From NCBI RefSeq assembly GCF_000406965.1, contig NZ_KE136357.1, forward strand, positions 1,270,487 through 1,313,927: DNA of 43,441 nt, given 5' to 3'. The notes under the pieces were generated by a model that saw nothing but the letters and a program-made list of their open reading frames with translations, was not told the origin of the DNA and did not search any database. A program made the position numbers and the translations under genes. Positions 16,821-25,528 of this stretch are shown here, piece by piece (position 1 is the first letter of the stretch; each line of letters opens with the position of its first letter). Source of the stretch: Enterococcus avium ATCC 14025. GTDB lineage: Bacteria; Bacillota; Bacilli; Lactobacillales; Enterococcaceae.

Positions 16821-16821
16821 G

Positions 16822-17976
16822 ATGTTTTTAGATGTCACTGCCCGAAGAAATCCAAGCTTGATTGATGCAGCAGTTGAACTTCATCAGAAAGGACTCCTCC
16901 TTCCTGATACCTATATCTTGGATCTTGACACAATTGAAGAAAATACATTAAGCCTTGTTAACGATGCAAAAAAACAAGGGATTCAATTATTTTACATGAC
17001 AAAGCAATTTGGACGGAATCCATATGTTGCGCAAAAAATTCATGATGCAGGGATAGAAAAAGCTGTTGTTGTGGACTTCAAGGAAGCGTTAATCATGATG
17101 GAACAAGGGCTGCCACTTGGAAATGTTGGCCATTTAGTACAAATTCCGCAGCGACTTTTAAAAAGGATCATGCTTTATGGGACAGAGTACATGACCATCT
17201 ATTCGTTGGAAGCGTTGCAGCAAATTATCAGTATTGCCGTAGAGCTGAACATCAAACAAAAAATTTTAGTCAAAGTCATTGAAAAGGACGACCAAATCTA
17301 CGAGGGACAATTTGGCGGCTTTCACTTAGATGAGTTACCAAGTATCGCTCATTTATCAAATAAAACGGATTTAGTTGAAATTGCTGGTGTAACGTCTTTT
17401 CCATGTTTTCTCTTTGATGGTAAAGCGAAATTATTACCAACAAACAATGTTGAGACGATAAAAAAAGCAAAAATGATATTTAAAGAAGCTGGCATTGAAA
17501 TTACAGAGGTGAATATTCCATCAGCTACTTGTCACGAAACAATTCCTTTAATCAAGGAAATCGGCGGCACACAAGGAGAGCCTGGACACGCATTAACAGG
17601 CACAACCCCTCTGCATGCCAAAATGGATTTGCCCGAAAAACCAGCAATGGTATATGTCAGTGAAGTCTCGCATAATTTAGATGGCCAGGCCTATTTTTAT
17701 GGCGGAGGCTACTATCGAAGAGGCCATTTTAGCTCTGCGTTGATTGGAGATGCCCACTCTCTAGTGAGAGATAATGTGAATCCATTCAGTGATGAGAATA
17801 TTGATTACTATCTTTCTACTCAAAAAGAACACCCGATAGGCTCGACGGTCATCGCGGCATTTCGAACACAAATTTTTGTCACTAGAAGTGATGTAGCAGT
17901 AGTATCTGGTATTCAAAAAGGAATAACAAAAATTGAAGGAATTTATGACAGTCTAGGAAATTTGATTAGAAGGTGA
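16822..17976 (+). CDS. yhfX: YhfX-like PLP protein, alanine racemase-type barrel
   Basis: The 384-residue fold-type III PLP protein has its cofactor lysine K61 in FYMTKQFGRNP. The N-terminal barrel resembles alanine racemase and the C-terminal beta domain (GGGYYRRG, IGSTVIAAFRTQ) closes it. The length and neighbours match E. coli YhfX. It likely racemises or otherwise acts on an amino acid or amino-sugar derivative, but the substrate is not known. GGGAGG lies just ahead of the ATG, one base after the yhfY stop, and the stop lies four bases before yhfW, so these three are tightly coupled. Confidence 0.82.
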   Translation: MFLDVTARRNPSLIDAAVELHQKGLLLPDTYILDLDTIEENTLSLVNDAKKQGIQLFYMTKQFGRNPYVAQKIHDAGIEKAVVVDFKEALIMMEQGLPLGNVGHLVQIPQRLLKRIMLYGTEYMTIYSLEALQQIISIAVELNIKQKILVKVIEKDDQIYEGQFGGFHLDELPSIAHLSNKTDLVEIAGVTSFPCFLFDGKAKLLPTNNVETIKKAKMIFKEAGIEITEVNIPSATCHETIPLIKEIGGTQGEPGHALTGTTPLHAKMDLPEKPAMVYVSEVSHNLDGQAYFYGGGYYRRGHFSSALIGDAHSLVRDNVNPFSDENIDYYLSTQKEHPIGSTVIAAFRTQIFVTRSDVAVVSGIQKGITKIEGIYDSLGNLIRR

Positions 17977-17980
17977 AACA

Positions 17981-19195
17981 ATGGGAAGATTTGTCGTAAT
18001 TGTTTTAGATAGTTTTGGTGTTGGAGCGATGGAAGATGTAAAGGAAGTTCGTCCAAGAGACATCGGAAGTAGCACAGCAGGACATATTATACAAAAGAAT
18101 GAAGCCATTCATATTCCAACGCTTGAAAAATTGGGGTTAATGAACGCTCTTGGATATGAAATAGGCAACCATAAGTTTTCAAAAGAGGCAAACTATGGAA
18201 CCAGCAATTTAGCCCATCACGGAGCAGACTCCTTTTTGGGACACCAAGAAATCATGGGAACTACCCCTAAAATACCTTTAATCCAACCTTTCAATCAAAA
18301 AATTGACGAAATTGAAGAAAACCTTATTAAGCAAGGGTATAAGGTTAGACGTGTAGGAGAAAAAGGCACACAAATTTTAGTGGTTAATGAAGCGGCAACT
18401 GTAGGAGATAATCTGGAAACGGACTATGGGCAAGTTTATAATGTATCCGCTTGTTTAGCGTTAATCAGTTTTGAAGAGCTGAAAAAACTGGGACAGGCAG
18501 TTCGAGAGGTCGTTCAAGTGTCTCGAGTAATCACTTTCGGAGGACAACAGATCACTTTGGACAATCTATTAAAGGCAAGAAAGGTGAAAAATAATGAGAT
18601 AGCTGGGGTAGATGCTCCTGAATCGGGAGTTTATGATCACGGCTATCAAGTGGTCCATCTAGGTTATGGCATTGACAAAAATGTACAAACACCAACAATT
18701 TTAGATAATGCCGAAATTCCTGTTTCTTTTCTGGGTAAAGTAGCTGATATTATCCAAACGGAGAGTAAACGACTATTTCCAGGGGTGGATTCAGATAAGC
18801 TTTTCGATGACTTAATTCAAGAAGTTCAAGGGATAGAACATGGTTTTATCGCGTTGAATATTCAAGAAACAGATTTAGCCGGTCACGCAGAAGATGTCGA
18901 CAGGTATTCAGACCGACTAGAACTTAGTGATCGACGAATCAAGGAATTAATCCCGTATCTGAATAAAGGGGATATCCTACTTGTTATGGCCGATCACGGA
19001 AACGATCCTACAATCGGTCATAGCAACCATACAAGAGAACGGGTTCCATTATTAATTTACAGTCCTGATATTCAAGGGAGATATGTTGGTGAGCGCAAAA
19101 CCCTCGCTGACGTAGGAGCAACAGTTGCTGATTATTTCAATGTAGGTGCTCCGCAAAATGGAGAATCATTTTTAGCTGATTTAATTTCAAACTAA
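17981..19195 (+). CDS. yhfW: YhfW-like phosphopentomutase-family metalloenzyme
   Basis: The 404-residue member of the alkaline phosphatase/phosphopentomutase superfamily has metal ligands visible as D10 (VLDSFGVGA), D298 and H302 (ETDLAGH), D338-H339 (ADHGND) and H350 (SNHTRE). In true phosphopentomutase the phosphorylated residue is a Thr in a DTxTGH motif; here the motif reads DSFLGH with S84 at that place. Serine could still carry the phosphate. It probably moves or removes a phosphate on a sugar-like intermediate; DeoB activity is doubtful. A terminator follows. Confidence 0.82.
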   Translation: MGRFVVIVLDSFGVGAMEDVKEVRPRDIGSSTAGHIIQKNEAIHIPTLEKLGLMNALGYEIGNHKFSKEANYGTSNLAHHGADSFLGHQEIMGTTPKIPLIQPFNQKIDEIEENLIKQGYKVRRVGEKGTQILVVNEAATVGDNLETDYGQVYNVSACLALISFEELKKLGQAVREVVQVSRVITFGGQQITLDNLLKARKVKNNEIAGVDAPESGVYDHGYQVVHLGYGIDKNVQTPTILDNAEIPVSFLGKVADIIQTESKRLFPGVDSDKLFDDLIQEVQGIEHGFIALNIQETDLAGHAEDVDRYSDRLELSDRRIKELIPYLNKGDILLVMADHGNDPTIGHSNHTRERVPLLIYSPDIQGRYVGERKTLADVGATVADYFNVGAPQNGESFLADLISN

Positions 19196-19203
19196 TCAGA
19201 TAT

Positions 19204-19243
19204 GCTCGATCTACGGTGATACACCAGCTAGATCGGGCTTTTT
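19204..19243 (+). terminator. Terminator after the yhf-type genes
   Basis: The 9-bp stem GCTCGATCT / AGATCGGGC, with one G-T pair, is followed by TTTTT. It lies only 15 bases ahead of the amidase start, so the amidase depends on readthrough or its own promoter. Confidence 0.75.
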
Positions 19244-19257
19244 ATGGAGGGATGAGT

Positions 19258-20292
19258 ATGGAAATTCAAAGATTTCAAGAGTATTCACTGAAAACAAGTC
19301 TGGCAATGGCAAATTTATTCCAATCAGTGATAACTGTTTATCCTAATTGCATCACAACTATTCATTCAGAAGCTGACTATTATATGGGCGTTAAACAAGT
19401 CCCTATGATTCCAGATGCATTTGTCAGTCATTTGGAACAAAATGGTTTTCATCTTCACACGATTGATAAGGCAAGTCACAAAGGAAGAGGCATTGATATA
19501 GATTTAAAAAATCCAATTACAGGTCGTTTCATGACAGGCTCATCAAGCGGTACAGCAGTAAATGTTTTCTATGGAATAAATGATCTTGGGGTTGGAACAG
19601 ATGGTGGAGGCTCGGTACTATCTCCTGCAGCTGCTTTAAATTTAATTGGATATATTCATCCTAATCTCGGATCGGAATGGATAGATTATGTGAAATATTC
19701 AAAGACATCAACAGATGGAATCTCTTTTATCCCTTCTATTGGATTTATCAGTAGAGATTTGGATTTAGTCAAACAGGCATCATCATTATTCATAGCTGAT
19801 AATTTAAAAAAGAAAAAGATAAAGATCGCTGTAGATTCTGAGATTGATAAAAATGAATGGGCTGAGTTTGATGAGTGTATAACTGTAGAAACTACGAATC
19901 TCGTCTATAAATATGAAGCGAGTAGAAGCGAACTGATTCATTCGCTAAAGCAGCTTCTTTCCGATTTTGATATTGTCGTTTCAAAAGAAGGACCGATTGA
20001 TGTTTACGGAATTGGAGAAACACTTTTTGGACATTTTGATAAACAAACTAGGTCAATTCAGATTCAGGGAAAAAAAGGGTTTGTTCGTGTAGTGAACATG
20101 TGTAATGCAGTAGGGTTGATCGTCCCTAGTCAAGAACTTGCCACAGGGTATTTGATAATAGGTAGGAAGTACAATTTTATTGAAAAATATATATTTGAAT
20201 TGGCTGAAAAATTGATAAGCAAGCAAGACTCATTAATTGAAAATTATTTTTTAGATTATCGTTCATATTTTTCCGAAGGCTATACTTTTTAA
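19258..20292 (+). CDS. Divergent amidase-signature family protein
   Basis: The 345-residue protein carries the core of the amidase signature: GSSSGT (residues 94-99) followed by GVGTDGGGSV with the likely nucleophile S119. The Arg that normally follows (GGSxRxPA) is Leu here, and the protein is more than 100 residues shorter than usual amidases (450-500). A candidate catalytic Lys is K46 or one of K71/K75. GGAGG precedes the ATG at 19258; an upstream GTG lies inside the terminator. It follows yhfW in the same direction and may hydrolyse an amide made or imported by the yhf system (inference). It is not part of the E. coli operon as I know it. Confidence 0.7.
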   Translation: MEIQRFQEYSLKTSLAMANLFQSVITVYPNCITTIHSEADYYMGVKQVPMIPDAFVSHLEQNGFHLHTIDKASHKGRGIDIDLKNPITGRFMTGSSSGTAVNVFYGINDLGVGTDGGGSVLSPAAALNLIGYIHPNLGSEWIDYVKYSKTSTDGISFIPSIGFISRDLDLVKQASSLFIADNLKKKKIKIAVDSEIDKNEWAEFDECITVETTNLVYKYEASRSELIHSLKQLLSDFDIVVSKEGPIDVYGIGETLFGHFDKQTRSIQIQGKKGFVRVVNMCNAVGLIVPSQELATGYLIIGRKYNFIEKYIFELAEKLISKQDSLIENYFLDYRSYFSEGYTF

Positions 20293-20585
20293 TAATGAAA
20301 AATAGAATGCTCATCCATAAAAATTACCTATTTTGCTATCTTCACTTTTTTTAGTAATGATTTACGTTGGAGGGAGGAAAGCAAATCAGATCAATGATTA
20401 TTTTTAACAGAATTAAGAATAGGAGAAGCAGTGTTTTTGACAGAAAAGAGGTTAATTTTGATCCTAAAAAGCTAATAATAAACTCATTTCTCACTTGAAA
20501 TTCTGATATTTTTTTAAATAAGAATGTCTACACGTAATCGTTTTTATATCAGAGAATGCCCTTTTTTAAATAATACAAAATGCGA

Positions 20586-20630
20586 AGCAAAAGACTAATT
20601 AGCTACTAACAGCCAATTAGTCTTTTTGCT
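20586..20630 (+). terminator. Terminator downstream of amidase gene
   Basis: A long inverted repeat (AGCAAAAGACTAATTAGCT with AGCCAATTAGTCTTTTTGCT, loop ACTAAC) has a T run in its right arm. It is A/T rich on both arms and can work in either direction. Confidence 0.75.
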
Positions 20631-20808
20631 GTTTTAGGGATCTCTTATATGAATGATACCAATTATTTATAAACAATTATTTGAATGCTGGTGGTGCCTT
20701 CAAAAGTCTTTTTGAAAAGGAAGTAAAAATAACAAATAGCAGAGAAGAGATTTTACGGTTAAAATTGAATATCATCAACTTGTTGATTAGGGTGCTTAAA
20801 ATTGGGTA

Positions 20809-20822
20809 TGAAAGCGGATACT
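20809..20822 (+). promoter_or_regulatory. cre-like site (CcpA) ahead of the PTS operon
   Basis: TGAAAGCGGATACT matches the catabolite response element consensus TGWAANCGNTNWCA at all but two positions. It lies about 100 bases upstream of the PRD regulator gene. TATACT at about 20842 could be a -10 box. Repression by CcpA in glucose would be expected of a sugar operon. Confidence 0.45.
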
Positions 20823-20919
20823 TTTCGTTGTATATATGACCTATACTATGGGTGAGCTCAAATGATAACGAAGAGAGGGTTGATGATGAAAATTTAGATT
20901 ACATGAAAGGATGATTGAA

Positions 20920-22980
20920 GTGGATAAGAGAAGTGAACGGATTTTGAACTATCTGGTATACCATTCTCAAGTCGATAGTCGGACGCTCATGAAGGAGTTC
21001 CACATTACTCGCAATCAGTTAAATTACAGCATCAAGAAAATCAATGGCTGGTGTGAAGGATTGAATTTTCCAGAAGTTATGCGAACAAGAAATGGGTTAT
21101 TTTATCTTTCGCCAGAGTTATTGGCACATTTTAAGCAAGCGAAGGGGACAGAAGCAGCAAATTCTTTTTACACAGAGAATGATCGGTGCAATATCATACT
21201 GCTGATCTTATTTTCGAAACCGAGTTATTTGTCTTTGGATCACTTCATGATTGATTTACAGATTAGCAAAAATACGGTTTTGAGATCATTGCGTTATTTG
21301 AAAAGGCATCTTCCTAATGAAATTGAGTTAACTTATTCTCGCAGTCATGGATATGATTTGGCAGGCAATGAATGGAATCTGAGAAAACTATTGATTGAGA
21401 CAGTTAGCTCGCTACGAAAGTTATCCAACGGTGATCAACTGTTAATGAAATTTGCTGAGCCAGTCAGTGATAAGATCGCAATTTTTCATGAGATTTTAGA
21501 AGATGCGGAGGAAACACTGAAAGTTAAGTTTTCTGATGAGCAGGTTGAGATACTTCCCTACATTTTGGCAATTATCAACTATCGGATAGCAAATGGAAAA
21601 GTAATCCAAGAGTCATTTCAAATTAACAATAGTATGCTGGCAGATACCAAGGAATACGCGGTAGCTAGTGAGATGTTTAATAATTGGAAAGAAATTCCTG
21701 ATCAAGAAAAATTATTCATCACTTTACAGCTGCTGACTACAAACATCATCTCTGGAGATATTTTGACAGAGGAGCTATCTAAAAATCTATCGTCGATTAT
21801 CGAGGATTGTTTGACTACTTTTGAAAAGAAGGCTTGTGTAACGTTGAAGGATAAGCAAGATCTTAAAGAAAGAATGATCCTGCATATGAAGCCGGCCTTT
21901 TATCGAATGCGATATCACTTGAACTTAAAAATGAAAATTGAAGATATCCAATTTGATCCAAAATATGATGCGTTTAAAGAGCTGATTCGTGAGGCTTTTC
22001 AACCTCTTCAAGAGTTTATCGGTGAAAGTATTCCAGATGAAGAATTCTTGTTCATCACGTTATTCATTTTGAGTGCATTGTCTGAAGAACAGAAGGAAAG
22101 AGAAAGTTATCATGCTGTTGTAGTTTGCAAGAGCGGCATATTGATCTCTCAAACGTTGAACACTTTCCTGCAAAAGATTTTCCCAGAGTTTACTTTTTTA
22201 CCTCCTTGTTCATTGAGAGATTTTTCAAAAATTAAAAGCAAAATAGATGTAGTTTTTTCAACTGTTCCAATTAAGGATGTAGAAAAGCTCTTTATTGTAA
22301 AACCTATTATGAGTCAATCAGAGTTAAAGATATTGAAAAAGCGTGTATTACGAGAAACAAATGGGGGTGCTCAGGAAGAAGCGGGGCAACTCTTAGAAAA
22401 AATAATGACAACTATAGAAGATTTTTCAACTGTTCACGATCGCACAGCCTTAGAAAAGAAGCTTATCGAGCTCTTTCAAACAAGAGATGACTATCCATAC
22501 GATCAAGAAATAAATCATGAGATCAGTTTGCTGGATGTTTTAACACTCGATGCTGTTCAGATTATTGAACAGGTCGAAGATTATCAAGAAGCGATTCGTT
22601 TAGGGAGCCGCCCTCTTTTGAAAAAGGGACAAATTACCTCAAATTACATTCAATCGATGATCGAATCTCATAATATGGATGACTCTTATATTGTTTTGGG
22701 AAATGAAGTTGCAATTCCTCACTCTCGCCCAGAAGAAGGAGTTAATGAATTAGCTGTTTCATTGCTGCATGTTAGACAAGGAGTGAACTTTTCAAGAAGT
22801 GAGCGCGTTCATTTTGTGTTTATTATTGCTCCAATAAATCAAGAGAGTCACATCAATGCGCTTTTCGAAATTATGAGTATTGCTGAGGATGAACATAGGC
22901 TGCGGTATATGCGAACCTGCAGTACACCTCAAGAATTATTAAACAGTTTAAAACTAGGTGAAGGTGAGGAAGACAAATGA
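20920..22980 (+). CDS. PRD-containing transcriptional regulator with EIIB and EIIA domains
   Basis: The 687-residue regulator has an N-terminal HTH (residues 1-60), a second HTH of Mga/BglG type (about 90-160), two PRDs (about 180-390), a galactitol-type EIIB-like domain with C403 (VVVCKSG) and a C-terminal fructose/galactitol-type EIIA domain with H601 (VAIPHSRPE). It should be phosphorylated by HPr and PTS proteins and activate or repress the following genes. I chose the GTG at 20920 because AAAGGATG lies at the right distance; the ATG at 20911 abuts that site. Its stop overlaps the PTS IIA gene (ATGA), so the regulator is part of the operon it probably controls. Confidence 0.85.
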   Translation: MDKRSERILNYLVYHSQVDSRTLMKEFHITRNQLNYSIKKINGWCEGLNFPEVMRTRNGLFYLSPELLAHFKQAKGTEAANSFYTENDRCNIILLILFSKPSYLSLDHFMIDLQISKNTVLRSLRYLKRHLPNEIELTYSRSHGYDLAGNEWNLRKLLIETVSSLRKLSNGDQLLMKFAEPVSDKIAIFHEILEDAEETLKVKFSDEQVEILPYILAIINYRIANGKVIQESFQINNSMLADTKEYAVASEMFNNWKEIPDQEKLFITLQLLTTNIISGDILTEELSKNLSSIIEDCLTTFEKKACVTLKDKQDLKERMILHMKPAFYRMRYHLNLKMKIEDIQFDPKYDAFKELIREAFQPLQEFIGESIPDEEFLFITLFILSALSEEQKERESYHAVVVCKSGILISQTLNTFLQKIFPEFTFLPPCSLRDFSKIKSKIDVVFSTVPIKDVEKLFIVKPIMSQSELKILKKRVLRETNGGAQEEAGQLLEKIMTTIEDFSTVHDRTALEKKLIELFQTRDDYPYDQEINHEISLLDVLTLDAVQIIEQVEDYQEAIRLGSRPLLKKGQITSNYIQSMIESHNMDDSYIVLGNEVAIPHSRPEEGVNELAVSLLHVRQGVNFSRSERVHFVFIIAPINQESHINALFEIMSIAEDEHRLRYMRTCSTPQELLNSLKLGEGEEDK

Positions 22981-23447
22981 ATGTTAATGATTTGATTAGA
23001 GAAGACCTAGTAATTTTCTCTAACGCCAAAACGAAAACAGAAGCAATAAGCGAATTAGCAGATGTATTGTATGGGAACAATAAAGTAAAAGAGTCCTACA
23101 AAAAAGCTGTATTAGAAAGGGAGGAAACCTTCCCAACTGGTTTGGAGACTGAACGTTTTGGAATCGCAATTCCTCATACGGATAGCATTCATGTCAAAGA
23201 GCCAGCAGTTTCCATCGCTCTTCTAGAAAACAAGCTCTCTTTTATTCAGATGGGTAGTAGCGATGAGGATGTACAGGTTGAAGTGATTTTCATGTTAGCG
23301 TTAAAAAAAGCAGAGGATCAATTAGAAGTTTTGCAAGTGTTTGTCGATTTAATTCAAGATGATTCCTTTATGGAGAGGCTAGTAACTAGTAAAAATGCAA
23401 AGGAAATTATCCAAACGATCCATGAATTTTCTGAACAAATGACTTAG
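22977..23447 (+). CDS. PTS EIIA, fructose/galactitol family
   Basis: The 156-residue cytosolic phosphocarrier has its active-site histidine H67 in IAIPHTDSIHV. The length fits a single EIIA domain. It takes phosphate from HPr and gives it to the EIIB encoded at 23894. The start overlaps the regulator stop by four bases. Confidence 0.9.
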   Translation: MNVNDLIREDLVIFSNAKTKTEAISELADVLYGNNKVKESYKKAVLEREETFPTGLETERFGIAIPHTDSIHVKEPAVSIALLENKLSFIQMGSSDEDVQVEVIFMLALKKAEDQLEVLQVFVDLIQDDSFMERLVTSKNAKEIIQTIHEFSEQMT

Positions 23448-23458
23448 GAGTGAGAAAA

Positions 23459-23866
23459 ATGTTAGCACCCATTCTTGATCGTGTTTTATACTTCAATCTT
23501 GGTTCTCTTGGTAGATCAATCGTAGATGTGATCCAAAATAACCAGTGGCTCTTCCTTACCATGTTTTTACTTTACGGAGGAATCATTTTGTACGCCAAAC
23601 TGATCTGGTCGCGCTATTTGCCGCAAAAAATTTACAGCTATCTGAAAAACACTGAGAAGAAAAATCTTTCAATGGAAGAGTTATATGAAGGCTGGTTAGG
23701 ATATCGCAAAAAATTGCCGCAGTATATTTTAGTTCCAACACACAATGAATTTTGGGTAAAACCAGCGGCAAAGATGACTGGTACTGAACAAAAGCTATTT
23801 TACAATTCTGATAGAAAAAAGCTGAATGAAAAGGATTGCTTTATATTAATTGCTGAAAAACTATAA
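23459..23866 (+). CDS. PTS-associated membrane protein of unknown function
   Basis: The 135-residue protein sits between the EIIA and EIIB genes. It has one clear membrane helix (about residues 28-50, FLTMFLLYGGIILYAKLI) followed by a basic, cytosolic tail rich in Lys and Tyr. AGGAG lies 9 bases ahead of the ATG at 23459, and the gene is flanked by gaps of 11 and 27 bases. I do not recognise the family. Its place inside the PTS gene set suggests a role with the transporter, for example assembly or regulation, but nothing in the sequence proves it. Confidence 0.7.
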   Translation: MLAPILDRVLYFNLGSLGRSIVDVIQNNQWLFLTMFLLYGGIILYAKLIWSRYLPQKIYSYLKNTEKKNLSMEELYEGWLGYRKKLPQYILVPTHNEFWVKPAAKMTGTEQKLFYNSDRKKLNEKDCFILIAEKL

Positions 23867-23893
23867 CGATAAACAAACTTGGAGGAATTTACT

Positions 23894-24187
23894 ATGGAAA
23901 GAAAAAGAATCTACGTATGCTGCGGATCAGGGATTGCGACATCAACTGTTATCTCAAAAAAAGTGAAAGAAGCCGTTGAAGCAAACAAAATCCCTTACAC
24001 CTTGGAACAGTGTACGGTTCAACAAATCTCATCAAAAGTTGCAACCTTAAAACCTGACTTAATTGTTAGTTCTGCACAAATACCAACCGATGTAAAAGGT
24101 GTTCCGGTAGTTATGGGCCGCGCATTTTTAACAGGGATAAAAAAACAAGAAACGATCGATCAAATTATTTCTATTTTGAAACAATAA
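23894..24187 (+). CDS. PTS EIIB, galactitol family
   Basis: The 97-residue EIIB of the galactitol type has the phosphocysteine loop YVCCGSGIATST, with C9 and C10 as candidates (C10 matches the usual CGxGxxTS motif). The ATG at 23894 has GGAGG upstream. It passes phosphate to the sugar bound by the EIIC encoded next. Confidence 0.9.
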   Translation: MERKRIYVCCGSGIATSTVISKKVKEAVEANKIPYTLEQCTVQQISSKVATLKPDLIVSSAQIPTDVKGVPVVMGRAFLTGIKKQETIDQIISILKQ

Positions 24188-24211
24188 TCTATCTAAAAAG
24201 GAGGAAAAAAG

Positions 24212-25483
24212 ATGAATGCTATTTTTGATTTTTTTCAATACATCGTCAACTTAGGAGTTAGTGTGATGATGCCGCTCATCATTACAGTACTTGGGTTAAT
24301 CTTTGGTAATAAATTTTCCGCGTCTTTTAAATCAGGCTTAACAGTTGGGGTAGGGTTTGTCGGGTTAAATGTCATTGCTACACTGATGACAACGGCTATC
24401 AGTCCTGTGACGAAGGCGTTGGTCGAAAACTACAACTTCCACCTTGTAGCTACTGATATTGGCTGGGGTGTAGGTTCGTCTCTAGCTTGGGGTACGCAGA
24501 TTGTTCCCTTTGTTTTTATTACAGTTATTGCCACAAATGTTGTAATGATCTTATTGAATTGGACCAAGACAATGGATGTAGATATTTGGAACTTTTGGCA
24601 TTCAATGATGATTGCAGGTGCCCTTTATTTAACAACTAAGAGTATGATTCTTGCTTTGCTTAGTGCTGTGATCAATATGGCTATTGTCTTTAAAATTGCT
24701 GACTGGACTCAAAATGATTTAGATGAGGTATTAGGGCTGGAGGGAATCTCATTCCCTCAGATTCAATCTAGTGGTTGGGCATTAATTGGGTACCCATTAA
24801 ACTGGTTGTTTGATCGAATCCCTGGGGTAAAGAATATTTCATGGACACCAGAAAAGGTTCAAAGCAAGTTAGGGATTTTTGGCGAACCCATGCTGATTGG
24901 CTTGTTTGTAGGCGGTATCTTAGCTGCTGCAGCAAGAATGCCGTTAGATCAAATTTTACAAACAGCGGTGACGATCGCTGCAAGCTTAGTCTTGATGCCG
25001 CGAATGGTGGCCTTATTGATGGATGGCTTAACCTTGATTTCTGAATCAGCACAAGAATGGATGCAAAAAAGATTTGAAGGCCGCGAATTATATATTGGAT
25101 TGGATTCAGCATTGGGGATTGGTCACCCATACGTTTTGACGACTGGACTATTGATGATTCCTGTTGCCCTTATTTTGGCATTCATTTTACCAGGAAACAA
25201 GGTCTTGCCTTTAGCAGATTTGACAGCGTTACCATATTTTATGATATTCGCCATTGTACCTTCAAAAGGTAATTTGTTCCGAGGACTGATTACAGGAGTG
25301 ATTTTCACAGCAATTATCTTATACTGCGCCACATATGCTGCTCCGATCGTTACCCAACTTGCAGCTCAGGTAGGCTATCAATTGCCTGCAGATACTGAGA
25401 TGGTCACTTCATTGGCAGTAGGTTCGCAATGGTATACATGGATTATTTATGCATTATTCAAGGCAATCGGTGGTATTTTCTAA
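24212..25483 (+). CDS. PTS EIIC, galactitol family
   Basis: The 423-residue membrane transporter subunit has about ten hydrophobic helices and no signal peptide. The start (FFQYIVNLGVSVMMPLIITVLGLIFG) and the GWGVGSSLAWGT segment resemble GatC-type EIIC. It imports and phosphorylates a polyol or sugar; galactitol itself is not assured because the downstream enzymes differ from the Gat set. AAAGGAGG precedes the ATG. Confidence 0.88.
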   Translation: MNAIFDFFQYIVNLGVSVMMPLIITVLGLIFGNKFSASFKSGLTVGVGFVGLNVIATLMTTAISPVTKALVENYNFHLVATDIGWGVGSSLAWGTQIVPFVFITVIATNVVMILLNWTKTMDVDIWNFWHSMMIAGALYLTTKSMILALLSAVINMAIVFKIADWTQNDLDEVLGLEGISFPQIQSSGWALIGYPLNWLFDRIPGVKNISWTPEKVQSKLGIFGEPMLIGLFVGGILAAAARMPLDQILQTAVTIAASLVLMPRMVALLMDGLTLISESAQEWMQKRFEGRELYIGLDSALGIGHPYVLTTGLLMIPVALILAFILPGNKVLPLADLTALPYFMIFAIVPSKGNLFRGLITGVIFTAIILYCATYAAPIVTQLAAQVGYQLPADTEMVTSLAVGSQWYTWIIYALFKAIGGIF

Positions 25484-25528
25484 GCATCCTTGTCTAATAA
25501 AAACTTAGTTTAATTGGAGGAATTTTAT

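Larger units (their letters stand above)
20293..20919. other. Intergenic region with terminator and cre-like site
   Basis: These 627 bases are AT-rich. They hold a terminator at 20586-20630 and a cre-like site at 20809-20822. Short open frames (for example 34 codons from about 20395) have no usable ribosome binding site, and I reject them as genes. Two GGAGG-like strings near 20370 lead to no frame and may be remains of a lost gene. Confidence 0.4.

Noticed and set aside
20395-20500. Short plus-strand frame of 34 codons in the 20.3-20.9 kb gap
   Set aside because: No ribosome binding site at the right distance, low-complexity AT-rich context, no recognisable family.
20643-20800. Possible extra gene or attenuator between the terminator and the cre-like site
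   Set aside because: Only a small hairpin near 20705 and no open frame; no antiterminator (RAT/BglG-type) sequence could be matched with confidence.
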